From: a virus | DNA length: 64,000 nt | IMG/VR virus record: IMGVR_UViG_3300021354_000007 | Span: 1 to 64,000 of that record | Reading direction: 5' to 3' (one strand) | Shown: piece by piece, positions 38,647-48,951 of the stretch | How the letters are laid out: each line of letters begins with the position of its first letter | Numbering within the stretch: the stretch's first letter is position 1 | The notes under the pieces: generated by a model | What the model was told of the DNA's origin: nothing | The model's input: the letters and a program-made list of their open reading frames with translations, nothing else | Databases searched by the model: none | Made by a program: the position numbers and the translations under genes

Positions 38647-39681
38647 ATGTTTAATACAGGAAAATACGATATATCTCAAATGACCTACCCAAATGATCTA
38701 TTAGATCCCAGTTATGGTGGTAATATGGTCGTATTTTTTATCAATGTCGCGACTGCATCTAAGTTCATACCAACGTATGGTGATATGTATGATATGTCTT
38801 CAGTAGATACAGAATTAACCAAAGAATTATTGTTGGCAAGGAACATATCTAATCTAAATGCTTCCGTATCTGCTACTGCAAGTGGTATACTTCCAGCATT
38901 AATAGCTGGTTCAACTGGAGGATTAGGTGCTGCGGTATCTGCTGCAGGTGCAATTGGTGCAGCATCTTTTTTAGCAGCAGGAGATATCGCAGGTAGTACT
39001 ATAAGAGAAAAGAAAAGATTAAAGTCGGCAATCGCATTGCATATGCCAAATACATTGAATATCAAGTACGGTGTAGGTTGGGCAGAAGAAGATACTGCAG
39101 GTGCAGAAATGGCATCAATACTTGGTGAAGAAGGACTTGCTATGCTTAAGTCTCTTGCAGATACAAAAACATCTAGCACGATTGATTCAATTAAAAAATT
39201 GGGAACCGATGGAAAGGCAATGGTTGCCAGTCTTGGTTTATCAAATGCACCTGGAGGTGCATATATGTCTGCACGCACAGGATTAGCATCAAATCCTAGA
39301 AAGGAAATGGCATTCAAAGGTGTTGACTTCAGGACATTTTCATTTGATTATTCATTCTTCCCACGAAGCGAGTCAGAAGCAAGAAATGTAGAACAAATCA
39401 TCTATACATTTAAATTCCATATGCATCCTGAATATAAAGATGCAAATAGTTTCTTATACTTATATCCTTCTGAATTTGATATATCGTATTATACATCCAC
39501 GGGTGAAAATGATCATATTCATAAACATACGTCTTGTGTATTGACTGATATGTCCATTAACTATACACCTAATGGTAACTTTAATACCTTTGCGAATGGT
39601 ATGCCTACCCAAATTAATATCTCTTTGACATTCAAAGAACTTTCTAGTCCAACGAAAGAATCTATAAATTTAGGATTATAA
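38647..39681 (+). CDS. 48: gp48-like tail-tube cap/baseplate protein
   Basis: 344 residues. Starts MTYPNDLLDPSYGGNMVVFFINV, a pattern of T4-like gp48; a central Ala/Gly-rich segment (residues 78-120, hydrophobic) and a C-terminal tube-like region (FSFDYSFFPRSESEARNVEQIIYTFKFHMHPEY) follow. gp48 and gp54 form the platform from which the tail tube grows. AAGGAATT precedes the ATG. Confidence 0.8.
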   Translation: MFNTGKYDISQMTYPNDLLDPSYGGNMVVFFINVATASKFIPTYGDMYDMSSVDTELTKELLLARNISNLNASVSATASGILPALIAGSTGGLGAAVSAAGAIGAASFLAAGDIAGSTIREKKRLKSAIALHMPNTLNIKYGVGWAEEDTAGAEMASILGEEGLAMLKSLADTKTSSTIDSIKKLGTDGKAMVASLGLSNAPGGAYMSARTGLASNPRKEMAFKGVDFRTFSFDYSFFPRSESEARNVEQIIYTFKFHMHPEYKDANSFLYLYPSEFDISYYTSTGENDHIHKHTSCVLTDMSINYTPNGNFNTFANGMPTQINISLTFKELSSPTKESINLGL

Positions 39682-39682
39682 T

Positions 39683-40171
39683 ATGTACTTTAAGAACTTT
39701 CCAAGTTTCATTTATAATTATGATATTGCTGGCGTTGATACTGCGTTATTAGTAAAAGATATTACAAGAAATGTCAGATTCCGTCAGCAGATACTGGCAA
39801 ATATAACTGTGTATGACGAATATGATATACTCGATGGGGAAACACCAGAACATATTTCAGAAAAGATATATGGTAATCCAGATTACTTTTGGGTTATTAT
39901 GTTGTCCAATGATAGGTATGATTATGTCAATGATTTTCCATTACCACAGTTTACTTTAGAACAATATATTAGTGACAAGTATCCAAATCCTTATGGTGTT
40001 CATCATTATTTGAATGTAAACGGGTTTGTAGTAGATTCTTCATATGCAGGTGCAATTGCAGTTACTAATAAAGATTATGAGTATGGTGTTAATGAAACCA
40101 AAAGAAGAATAAAGATTATTCCTAAATTTTACATTGACAAAGTCCTAACAGATTATAAGAAGATTATCTAA
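39683..40171 (+). CDS. 53: gp53-like baseplate wedge protein
   Basis: 162 residues. YFKNFPSFIYNYD at the start and DGETPEHISEKIYGNPDYFWVIML, the LysM-like segment typical of gp53, which clamps wedges to the hub. TAATG overlap with the next gene. Confidence 0.85.
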   Translation: MYFKNFPSFIYNYDIAGVDTALLVKDITRNVRFRQQILANITVYDEYDILDGETPEHISEKIYGNPDYFWVIMLSNDRYDYVNDFPLPQFTLEQYISDKYPNPYGVHHYLNVNGFVVDSSYAGAIAVTNKDYEYGVNETKRRIKIIPKFYIDKVLTDYKKII

Positions 40172-41439
40172 TGGATGGTATTAATAAAGCAGGTGATATT
40201 AATATAGAAATGGCGCAGATTACAACTACGCAAGGTTTCTATCAAGATATCCTAAACCAGATAATTGGTATCCAATTATTTGAGGATTTGTTTGCACCAT
40301 TTACTACAGGTACAATTGAAATTCGAGATAGTTTAGATTTGTTGAACGTATTCCCATTCAATGGTGAAGAATATCTAGAAATAAAACTAACGACACCGTC
40401 ATTGGAGAAGGGGAATGTAGATGGTAAGTTCTATATTTATAAGATGGCAAATAGAACTATGCTCGGAGATAGATCAGTAGTCTATACATTAAACTTTATT
40501 TCTGTCGAGGCAGTGATTGACCTTAATAAGAAAATAAGTAAAACATTTTCTGGTAAGTGTTCTGATATTGCAAAAGATTTATTATCAGATACAACACATG
40601 GGCTACAACCAACTAAACCTATTGTTGTTGAAGATACACAAAATTCAACAAAGTATATTTCTAATTTTTGGTCACCTATTAAAAATCTCAATAATGTAGT
40701 AGAAACTTCCGTTAACGTAAATGGGTCAGGTTCTTATGTATTTTACGAAGATAGATATGGTTTTAATTTTGTATCAATGGAGTCACTTTATTCTAAGGAT
40801 ATTTTCCAAGAATTTATATATGATAGTTATGTTCGTGACAATGCGTATGGTTCAGGGTCTGTTAGGAACGTAAATGAAGATTACAAAAGAATTCGCAGTA
40901 TCAATATCGATGTTGCATATGATTATATAGAACGGGTTCGATCTGGTATGTATGGTTCTAAGTTATATACTCATGACTTAACTACAAAAAGATTTGAAGG
41001 TAAGTTATATAATATGCTTGATAACTTTGCAAGTCAAAAGCATCTTAACGAATTCCCATTAGCATCTAATAGATCAGTTTATAGGTATAATTCTTTAATT
41101 TTATTTGTACCAAAATATCACCAGAATTTCAGCAACTTTGGTGACTCTACCAATGCAAATTCTATGCAAAATAGAGTATCATTATTGAGTCAAATCGATG
41201 CAAATAAAATACAGATAGTTGTTCCTGGACGGATGGATTACACTGTTGGTCTGAAAGTCAATTTGAAATTATATAAAGTTGAACCTCAAAGTTCAGATGA
41301 TACAAGTATTATTGATAATGTATTGTCTGGTTCATATATAATTACTGCAATAAACCATTACATCAATAGAAATATGCACCAATGTACTATAGAAGTTGCA
41401 AAAGAAAGTTTGTTAATAGATTTGAATAGGAAGCACTAA
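40171..41439 (+). CDS. 27: gp27-like baseplate hub protein
   Basis: 422 residues. GTIEIRDSLDLLNVFPFNGEEYLEIKL, SVEAVIDLNKKISKTFSGKCSDIAKDLLSD, and a C-terminal region ending ITAINHYINRNMHQCTIEVAKES are the order of hub domains that form the trimeric tube adapter holding the gp5 spike. Directly followed by gp5 (TAATG), as the complex would require. Confidence 0.82.
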   Translation: MDGINKAGDINIEMAQITTTQGFYQDILNQIIGIQLFEDLFAPFTTGTIEIRDSLDLLNVFPFNGEEYLEIKLTTPSLEKGNVDGKFYIYKMANRTMLGDRSVVYTLNFISVEAVIDLNKKISKTFSGKCSDIAKDLLSDTTHGLQPTKPIVVEDTQNSTKYISNFWSPIKNLNNVVETSVNVNGSGSYVFYEDRYGFNFVSMESLYSKDIFQEFIYDSYVRDNAYGSGSVRNVNEDYKRIRSINIDVAYDYIERVRSGMYGSKLYTHDLTTKRFEGKLYNMLDNFASQKHLNEFPLASNRSVYRYNSLILFVPKYHQNFSNFGDSTNANSMQNRVSLLSQIDANKIQIVVPGRMDYTVGLKVNLKLYKVEPQSSDDTSIIDNVLSGSYIITAINHYINRNMHQCTIEVAKESLLIDLNRKH

Positions 41440-44309
41440 TGTATTATACAGGTGTAGTTGAAGATAGAATGGATCCTCTCAAATTGGGTCGATGTAAAGT
41501 TCGTATAATAGGTCTTCATACTGAAAGCAAAGTCGACTTACCTACCGATGATTTACCATGGGCATATCCAATGCAACCAATTACTTCTGCAGGTATCAGT
41601 GGTATTGGTCATGCACCTGTAGGTCCAGTTGAAGGTTCTTGGGTAGTTGTCATCTTTGCAGATGAAGACCAACAACAACCAATGATGATTGGTACCATAG
41701 GTGGTATTCCACAAGATAAAACGGGTATTAATGGTCAAGGTAATACCGAAGACTTGGTAACTGGTATTGGTACATCTTCAGTAACTGGTACAAGAACAAA
41801 AGATATTTCTCCACCTGATCCATTATCTGAATCTTCTGGGTTGATTGGTCCACTTGCAAATCTTATCGCAAAAGCAGAATCTGGCAATAAAGGTTATAAT
41901 GCATTCAATCGTGGAACTGCAAATGGAAAGATTATTCCTGCAGGTGGAAGCATGAATTTGGTAGATATGCAAATTAGTGAAATTATGGCACTTCAAGCAT
42001 TACGTCCTGGCGATCCAAATAGGTTATTTGCAGTTGGTAGATATCAATGTATTCCAGGAACTTTAAAAGAAGCTGTTAAATCTCTTAATATTGATATCAC
42101 AAGAAAATTTAATGAAATAACTCAGAATTTAATTTGTCAAGAATATTTACTATGTAGAAAAAGATCTGCTTTAGTAGATTATTATAAATCCTCAGATAAA
42201 ACGAATGCCACATTATTGAAAAATGCAGGTAGAGCCTTATCTGCAGAATTTGCATCTATTGAAGACCCATTTAACTTAGGGTATCCATATGAAGGTAAGA
42301 ATGGTAAATATTATAGGGGTGGAAATAGAGCCCATACTATGTGGGAAAGTCAAATAAAACCTACTTTGCAAGCTGAATGGGAATTTAGAAATGGTGCTAA
42401 ACCATCTGTAACTGCTCAGTTAGGTGAACCTCCTGTAGAGAATCCAGAAACTCCATCGACTAAAGGTAGTGCTGATAATCTATTAAGTTCTTTATTAAAA
42501 GTTGCAGCAGAAGCAACTAATATTCCTGCACTTGGCGAATTAATGCCCGATGGAACTTTGAGTACAGGTATTAAAGATGCCAATATTGGTGGTGATGGTT
42601 TCAAAGATCCAACTGGTACTTACCCGTTATATGTAAAGGAACCTGATACTAATAGACTTGCTATCAATAATAACATTGAAAGCACTATGATTATTCAGAA
42701 AGAGGCTGCACTTGATACAGGTGTGTTGATTGCAAATGGTGGTACATGGGATCAAAGTCCACCACCATATAATGCACAGTATCCATTCAATCATGTATGG
42801 CAATCAGAATCTGGACATCTTCTAGAGTTTGATGACACTGCAGGTTCTGAACGGGTTCATTTATATCATAAAGCAGGTACATTTACAGAGATAGATGCAA
42901 ATGGTTCACAGGTCAATAGAATAGTTGGTGATAATTTTGAGATACTAGAACGAAATGGATTTGTTCATGTTAAAGGTTCTTTAAATGTTACGGTGGATGG
43001 TGCATATAACGTAAGGGTAGACAATGCACTTAATTTAGAAGTTTCAGGTAATGCATTAATTAATATTTTTGACACTGCCGATATTAATATCAGTGGCAAT
43101 GCTAATATATCTGTAGGTGGTGATTTTAATCTAAGGGCAGCAAATATAAATCTGGAATCAGAAGGTGAAATCAATTTAAAATCTAATGATAATACCAATA
43201 TTCATTCAAGTGCTGATTATAACTTAAAAGCAGGTTCAGTTGTTAATGTAGAATCAGGTGCAGATTTAAATATTAAGGGTAATGGTGATACTAATATTTA
43301 CAGTGTAGGTAATCTGAATCAAAAGGCAGATGGGGATTCTACTCTTGATATTAAAGGTATACTTGGATTTAATGGACAAAACATCGATGTTATCTCGATA
43401 GGGCATTTTAACCTTAACTATTCTACTGCCAATTTAGGTAATGGTGCAGCAATTGTACCAAGTCTGGAAAATACTCAGTCAACTGCAGAAGCAGGATTAT
43501 CTAATCTATTACCTCCAGGAGATATACGTGGTACAGGTGATCTACCTACGTTACCTGCATTATCTGTTACAACACGGGGTGCAGAAGTTGGGTTCGATGA
43601 TCCAGATGCAGGAGATTCTTCTGATTATAATGCAGGTAGAATCAATTCAAATGTGTTATCTGCGGCAGACATATCAGCAAATAAAATTATTGTTGACAAA
43701 TCAGATATAATAGCAAATTCTTCAACTGCTCCTATAGGTTCTAATTGTGATTTGATATTCAATATGGATCCTCAGTCATTTAATCCAAATATGAAGTTAT
43801 CAGAATTCTTTACTCTTGGTGACTTAACTAAAGGTGGGGTTAGAATCCCGAGAATATCTTATCCAGTTAAGGGCAAGCATGATGCCGTTGCTAAAATATA
43901 CAGTCCACAAGAAATTGTATGTAACTTAAAGGGTTTATGTACAAATATTCTTGATCCTATTGCCAAAAAATATGGCAAAGATTCTTTTATTATTACAAGT
44001 GGATTTAGAAGACCTATTGTAGGTAATACTCCAGGAGATATGGGTATGCATCCTGAAGGTGGTGATCACAATAGAGGTTGTGCTGCTGACTTACAATTTA
44101 AAGCAGGTAGGGCACAAATGTTTGAAATTGCAAAGGATTTAGTTACACTATTACCAGCGTGGAATCAAATCATTTTGGAATATGACGGTAAATCAATGTG
44201 GATACATGTTGCATTCTATTATGTAGGTAACAAAGGTGATTATTTCACTATGAACCATAATGAGAAATATGGTGGAACTTATCCTAAAGGTGGGTTCATA
44301 CTTATATGA
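41439..44309 (+). CDS. 5: gp5-like baseplate spike with two wall-hydrolase domains
   Basis: 956 residues, longer than T4 gp5 (575). Order: OB-fold (1-95; GVVEDRMDPLKLGRCKVRIIG); a lysozyme/muramidase-like domain (about 140-310) with candidate catalytic E147 in AKAESGNKGYNAFNRG; a beta-helical spike (about 450-680) of short V/I-x-V/I-x repeats; and a C-terminal M15-type peptidase-like domain (about 790-956) with H877, D884 and H923 in zinc-ligand spacing. It would cut both glycan and peptide bonds of the cell wall during injection. Confidence 0.85.
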   Translation: MYYTGVVEDRMDPLKLGRCKVRIIGLHTESKVDLPTDDLPWAYPMQPITSAGISGIGHAPVGPVEGSWVVVIFADEDQQQPMMIGTIGGIPQDKTGINGQGNTEDLVTGIGTSSVTGTRTKDISPPDPLSESSGLIGPLANLIAKAESGNKGYNAFNRGTANGKIIPAGGSMNLVDMQISEIMALQALRPGDPNRLFAVGRYQCIPGTLKEAVKSLNIDITRKFNEITQNLICQEYLLCRKRSALVDYYKSSDKTNATLLKNAGRALSAEFASIEDPFNLGYPYEGKNGKYYRGGNRAHTMWESQIKPTLQAEWEFRNGAKPSVTAQLGEPPVENPETPSTKGSADNLLSSLLKVAAEATNIPALGELMPDGTLSTGIKDANIGGDGFKDPTGTYPLYVKEPDTNRLAINNNIESTMIIQKEAALDTGVLIANGGTWDQSPPPYNAQYPFNHVWQSESGHLLEFDDTAGSERVHLYHKAGTFTEIDANGSQVNRIVGDNFEILERNGFVHVKGSLNVTVDGAYNVRVDNALNLEVSGNALINIFDTADINISGNANISVGGDFNLRAANINLESEGEINLKSNDNTNIHSSADYNLKAGSVVNVESGADLNIKGNGDTNIYSVGNLNQKADGDSTLDIKGILGFNGQNIDVISIGHFNLNYSTANLGNGAAIVPSLENTQSTAEAGLSNLLPPGDIRGTGDLPTLPALSVTTRGAEVGFDDPDAGDSSDYNAGRINSNVLSAADISANKIIVDKSDIIANSSTAPIGSNCDLIFNMDPQSFNPNMKLSEFFTLGDLTKGGVRIPRISYPVKGKHDAVAKIYSPQEIVCNLKGLCTNILDPIAKKYGKDSFIITSGFRRPIVGNTPGDMGMHPEGGDHNRGCAADLQFKAGRAQMFEIAKDLVTLLPAWNQIILEYDGKSMWIHVAFYYVGNKGDYFTMNHNEKYGGTYPKGGFILI

Positions 44310-44704
44310 GTGTAAGGATAGGTGGGTCTTTTGATGATTCTGCATTTGAAGATGGATTTGATATTGGGGTATTATCATCTCAATCAGGTGGAGCATATGT
44401 TGCATTAGAAGGAGATTTTAGTATAGGAGAACCACCATTTCCTCCCACTGTAGCGATTGGTCCATTTTCAACTAAAACACAAATAAACGGTAAATATATA
44501 CAATTACAAGGTATAACCCATTATATAACCCATTATGCAGAAACACCTGATGGGATTATCGTGCATCCTTCTTCTATGCGAATAGTAACAAGTGGTTCAT
44601 CTACATTACAAATTGAAGGTTATTATGTTGCAAGAGTTGGTGACTTCTTGGGTGATGGTGATATGATTGCAGGTCCAGGATCTATAGATACATTTATAGG
44701 ATAA
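44306..44704 (+). CDS. PAAR-like spike-tip protein (gp5.4-like)
   Basis: 132 residues. The C-terminal VARVGDFLGDGDMIAGPGSIDTFIG is the closing repeat of PAAR proteins, which sharpen the tip of the gp5 spike. The N-terminal half has similar Gly-x-hydrophobic strands. ATGA overlap with gp5. Confidence 0.78.
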   Translation: MSVRIGGSFDDSAFEDGFDIGVLSSQSGGAYVALEGDFSIGEPPFPPTVAIGPFSTKTQINGKYIQLQGITHYITHYAETPDGIIVHPSSMRIVTSGSSTLQIEGYYVARVGDFLGDGDMIAGPGSIDTFIG

Positions 44705-44708
44705 AATT

Positions 44709-44900
44709 ATGGAAACACACGACAATAAGTTTTATTATAGTCCAGTACCAGATGAAAAAACTTATGAGGAATCTTTAAATAAAGCATCATACCTTGTTGA
44801 TAACGGATATGTTAACATTACTGATGGACTTACATTTGATACTCTTGTGAATCACTTAGTTCAATTAAAGCTTTCTAATAAGACCTCACACCAAACCTAA
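44709..44900 (+). CDS. Hypothetical protein, 63 aa
   Basis: Acidic, Tyr-rich (DNKFYYSPVPDEKTYEESLNKAS) with a C-terminal helix (LVNHLVQLKLSNK). It lies between the spike tip and gp25. Not recognised. Confidence 0.55.
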   Translation: METHDNKFYYSPVPDEKTYEESLNKASYLVDNGYVNITDGLTFDTLVNHLVQLKLSNKTSHQT

Positions 44901-44955
44901 CACAGTTAGTATACACCATAAACAAAATAAAGTAAAGCCCTTTCTGAAAAATAAT

Positions 44956-44963
44956 TATAAATA
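44956..44963 (+). promoter_or_regulatory. T4-type late promoter
   Basis: TATAAATA, 25 bases before gp25 and followed by AATTAGGATAATAAA with the Shine-Dalgarno AGGA. Confidence 0.7.
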
Positions 44964-44987
44964 ATACATATTAATTAGGATAATAAA

Positions 44988-45380
44988 ATGTCAAGGAACA
45001 CTAGATTATTTTCAGACATAGACCTGAACTTTACAGCACATCCAGTTACAGGTGATATTAATATTCGGTATGATGAAGATGCTATAAAGAATTCTGTTAA
45101 GAATCTCATATTAACTCAGAATTATGAAAGACCATTTCATTCTGATATTGGTACTCCTGTCCATGGTTTATTGTTCGATTTACAAACTCCATTATTGGTA
45201 ATCACAATAAAACGTGCAATTACAGATTTAATATTCAATTATGAACAAAGAGTAAATTTGATTGATGTTAAAGTTGACATATCACCTGAAAACCAATCAG
45301 TTTACATTACAATAATTTTCACAATACTAAACACAGTATCACCATTAACTCTGGATATTACTTTAGAAAGGACTAGGTAA
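44988..45380 (+). CDS. 25: gp25-like baseplate wedge protein (lysozyme-fold)
   Basis: 130 residues (T4: 132). DLNFTAHPVTGDINIRYDEDAIKNSVKNLILTQNYERPFHSDIGT is the gp25 signature, including the EPR-like turn (YERPF). It is a core part of the wedge in all contractile tails. Followed three bases later by gp6. Confidence 0.9.
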   Translation: MSRNTRLFSDIDLNFTAHPVTGDINIRYDEDAIKNSVKNLILTQNYERPFHSDIGTPVHGLLFDLQTPLLVITIKRAITDLIFNYEQRVNLIDVKVDISPENQSVYITIIFTILNTVSPLTLDITLERTR

Positions 45381-45382
45381 AA

Positions 45383-47206
45383 ATGGCAAGTAAAAAGATT
45401 AATTATACAGAGTTAGACTTTGATGGAATAAGGAATAATTTAATAGAGTTCTTGAAAGGACAGAGTACTTTCACAGATTACAATTTTGAAGGTTCAGGTC
45501 TATCTGTATTAATAGACCTATTGTCATATAACACGATGTATAATGGTGTTTATAATAACCTTTCAATTAATGAAATGTTTTTAGATTCGGCAAGAAAAAG
45601 AAACAGTGTCGTTTCTATATCCAAGGAATTGGGATATAGACCTCAGTCTGCAACTTGTGCTACTGCCACTGTAAATATTACGATGACAAGTGCTTCACCA
45701 ACTACATTTATAATTCCAGCAAACACACCATTCCTCACAACTATAGATGGTGTTACATACACATTTTATAATAGTTCTGTACTTAGTAGCAATACAACAG
45801 CATTATCATACATATTCCAAAATATAGTGTTGACAGAAAAGAAAGATATATTAACATTCGATTATAATGCAGGTACTAATACAAAATATATTATACCAAA
45901 TAAAGATGTAGATTTAAATACATTAAATGTACGTGTCCAAGATAGCATTTCATCTTCAACAATAACCACATTCACAATATCCAATAATATTGTAGATATT
46001 ACTTCTACATCCAATGTTTATTGGGTAAAGGAGATTGATGATGGTTCGTATGAACTTACATTTGGTAATGGTAAAATAGGTACAGCATTGTCTGATGGTA
46101 ATATCGTCAAATTAGACTATTGTGTATCTAGTTTGGAAGCACCGAATGGTGCTAAGTTATTTACGTATGGGGGAACATTAATTCCAGGTGTTTATACGTC
46201 AATAATTACTCAGAGTGCTGCATCAGGTGGTTCAAGTGCAGAAGATATAGAATCAATTCGTTATAATGCACCAAGAGCTCATTCTGCACAGAACAGAGGT
46301 GTAACTATAGATGATTATAAGGCATTAATATATTCTAATTTCCCCGATGCAAAATCTGTGTCTGCGTGGAGTGGTGAAGACAACATACCACCTGTTTATG
46401 GTAAAACCTATATTTGTGTTAAACCTAAGAATTCTGATGTATTAACTAATGCCCAAAAAGATACAATTATAAAATCAATACTTGCCCAAAGAAATGTTGT
46501 CACTATAACTCCTGTTATAGTTGATCCAGAGATCATTAACATCATACTGAATGTTACTGTATATTATAATGAACTTACAACTACAAGAACTGCAGAAACT
46601 ATCAGACAATTGATTATTGCATCATTGGTCAATTACAATTCAACCGAGTTGCAGAAATTTGATGGTATCTTTAGGTATTCAAAAGTAAGTAAATTAATCG
46701 ATAATACTGAAAGTTCAATAATAAATAATATAACCACAGTAACACTAAAGAGATACGTTACTCCAAAATATAATATTCTATCTAATTATGTAATTAACTT
46801 AATAAATCCAATTTATTATTCTGGTGCAGCAGAGGATATTGTTATATCTACTGGATTTTATATTGAGGGTAGTTCAGAGATACATTACTTAGTTGATGAT
46901 GGTGTAGGTAAAATAATATTATTCAATAAAAAAGATGTTAACTATAGAACAGTAGTAAATCCTTCTATAGGTACAGTAGATTATGCACGGGGTGTTATAA
47001 CAATAGTAGGTCTTAAAATTAATTCTATTGTAGGTGATTATTTTACATTCTATATCAAACCCAGTTCTAATGATGTAGTTTCGGCATTAACACAAATTGC
47101 AGAATTATCTATTGATGACTTGAATGTTAATGTTATATCAGATAAGACTAGTAGTGGTGATTTAAGAGGCGGTCAAAATTATACCTTTACTTCAAGTAGA
47201 ACATAA
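45383..47206 (+). CDS. 6: gp6-like baseplate wedge protein
   Basis: 607 residues (T4: 660). DFDGIRNNLIEFLKGQSTFTDYNFEGSGLSVLIDLLSYNTMYN is the conserved N-terminus; a central beta domain and the gp6 core (APRAHSAQNRGVTIDDYKALIYSNFPDAKSVSAWSGED) follow. gp6 rings hold the wedges together. TAATG overlap with the next gene. Confidence 0.9.
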   Translation: MASKKINYTELDFDGIRNNLIEFLKGQSTFTDYNFEGSGLSVLIDLLSYNTMYNGVYNNLSINEMFLDSARKRNSVVSISKELGYRPQSATCATATVNITMTSASPTTFIIPANTPFLTTIDGVTYTFYNSSVLSSNTTALSYIFQNIVLTEKKDILTFDYNAGTNTKYIIPNKDVDLNTLNVRVQDSISSSTITTFTISNNIVDITSTSNVYWVKEIDDGSYELTFGNGKIGTALSDGNIVKLDYCVSSLEAPNGAKLFTYGGTLIPGVYTSIITQSAASGGSSAEDIESIRYNAPRAHSAQNRGVTIDDYKALIYSNFPDAKSVSAWSGEDNIPPVYGKTYICVKPKNSDVLTNAQKDTIIKSILAQRNVVTITPVIVDPEIINIILNVTVYYNELTTTRTAETIRQLIIASLVNYNSTELQKFDGIFRYSKVSKLIDNTESSIINNITTVTLKRYVTPKYNILSNYVINLINPIYYSGAAEDIVISTGFYIEGSSEIHYLVDDGVGKIILFNKKDVNYRTVVNPSIGTVDYARGVITIVGLKINSIVGDYFTFYIKPSSNDVVSALTQIAELSIDDLNVNVISDKTSSGDLRGGQNYTFTSSRT

Positions 47207-48921
47207 TGTCAATAATTAAACCAAAAATATCATCATTAGTTCCATCGCAACTTCCTGAATTTATTCGGGAGGATTACCAAACTTTTGTTGCCTTTTTGGA
47301 GGCATATTACCAGTTCTTAGAACGTGATGTAATAGTTGATTTTAATTCTATTGGTGATATAGACAAAACCTTAGATTCATTTATTGTTTATTTCAAGAAT
47401 GAATTGGCGTTGAATTTTCCAAGTTTGAATGTTGATGATAGATTCTTATTACCTAAAATAAAAGAATTATATACAGCAAAAGGTTCTGAAGCATCATATA
47501 GACTTCTGTTTAGATTACTATATGGTAAAGAAATACAAATTGATTATCCTTCTACTCAGATGCTTAGAGTATCTGATGGTAAATGGGTTCAAGATACATC
47601 AATATTTGTAAACATAACAGTTGGTACTCCTGATAGTGTAGTTGGTCAGATAATAAAAATCTCTACTTATGATAAAACTATAAGAGTATTCATTGATAGT
47701 TATAAAACTACAAGCGATCCCAATGTTTATGAATTGTTTATAACAGGCGGGTGGACAGGAATATTTGGAGTTGGGTCTGCAGTATCATTCAATACTACAT
47801 TTGCAGGTTCTATAAAAGCGACTACCAAAACTGTATCTATAACACAATCTGGCAAGAATTTCTCTGTTGGACAAGTGTATGCCTTAGGTGGAACTGGAAC
47901 TGGAACTGGAACTGGGTCTTCAATTGTTATCTTAAAGGTAGATAATAATGGTGGTATATTACTTGCAAAACTAATTTCGTTTGGTATCGAGTATACGAAT
48001 AACTTTACCACTAGTATTTTATCATCATCTTCTGCATTAATTGCTCAAAACTATTTTACAATCAATGCAGGTGGTACTTCACCTATTACACAAACGGTAA
48101 AAATATCAGATTCTATTACACAGTTAAGTGATTATGGAGTTATCAATTCGTATAATTATACATCAGATACAATACCATATGTAGAACCCTCATATGCAGG
48201 AACTATAATTAGTTCATTTAATAATGTAACTTCTTATGCATTACCAAATCAGTTAGATTACGCAATTGTTTCTATAGAGATTGGGTCTTTTGCAAAATAT
48301 CCTGGATATTATAAAAATGATGATGGGTTTTTAGATAGTACTCAATATATTCAAGATAGTAAATTCTATCAGGCATTTTCTTATGTTATTAAAATAGATG
48401 AAAAGTTTGAATCTTACAAATCGGTTGTAAGGAATTTATTACATCCATCAGGAACATCATTATTTGGAGAATACCAAATAACTAAAGTAAGTGATTTGAG
48501 TTCAACTGCCCAAACATCGGCAGGATCATTATTAACATTACGTGGTATAAATCTTGTTACCTCAAGTGGAAAAATACTAGGAACTAAATATGGAATAATT
48601 AATACAGTTTCTTCTTTAGCAAGTTCTACTACGGTATTACCACATACTACATTAACTGGTTTTATTACACTTCCTATTAATGCAATTGCATCTAATACAA
48701 CAGTATTACCACGTACTACATTAACTGATTTTGTTGCATCATCCCCTACTACTACAATTACAAATAATACTACATTAGCATCAAGTGCGACAACCCAATA
48801 TATAGGATTATTACAAATTTCTAATGGGGTCACTGTTACAATTCCTGCAACATCTATTTTGTTAATAAATCTTAATCGGATTACTGTAACTAGTGGAACT
48901 GTAACGGTAACTATTACATAA
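47206..48921 (+). CDS. Baseplate wedge-associated structural protein (gp7-position)
   Basis: 571 residues. VPSQLPEFIREDYQTFVAFLEAYYQFLERD and the KIKELYTAKGSEASYRLLFRLLYG core are conserved in T4-like baseplate proteins located between gp6 and gp8, the place of gp7. A GGAACT x4 microsatellite (47890-47913) encodes GTGTGTG, and the C-terminal region repeats a TTVLPxTTLTxF unit. Assignment by position and pattern. Confidence 0.65.
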   Translation: MSIIKPKISSLVPSQLPEFIREDYQTFVAFLEAYYQFLERDVIVDFNSIGDIDKTLDSFIVYFKNELALNFPSLNVDDRFLLPKIKELYTAKGSEASYRLLFRLLYGKEIQIDYPSTQMLRVSDGKWVQDTSIFVNITVGTPDSVVGQIIKISTYDKTIRVFIDSYKTTSDPNVYELFITGGWTGIFGVGSAVSFNTTFAGSIKATTKTVSITQSGKNFSVGQVYALGGTGTGTGTGSSIVILKVDNNGGILLAKLISFGIEYTNNFTTSILSSSSALIAQNYFTINAGGTSPITQTVKISDSITQLSDYGVINSYNYTSDTIPYVEPSYAGTIISSFNNVTSYALPNQLDYAIVSIEIGSFAKYPGYYKNDDGFLDSTQYIQDSKFYQAFSYVIKIDEKFESYKSVVRNLLHPSGTSLFGEYQITKVSDLSSTAQTSAGSLLTLRGINLVTSSGKILGTKYGIINTVSSLASSTTVLPHTTLTGFITLPINAIASNTTVLPRTTLTDFVASSPTTTITNNTTLASSATTQYIGLLQISNGVTVTIPATSILLINLNRITVTSGTVTVTIT

Positions 48922-48951
48922 TAAATAGATAAACAAACTAAGAGAACTAAA

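Noticed and set aside
48919-48927. Late promoter TAATAAATA (also at 51578 and 63094)
   Set aside because: One base off the octamer at each place. Too AT-rich a background to call on that alone.
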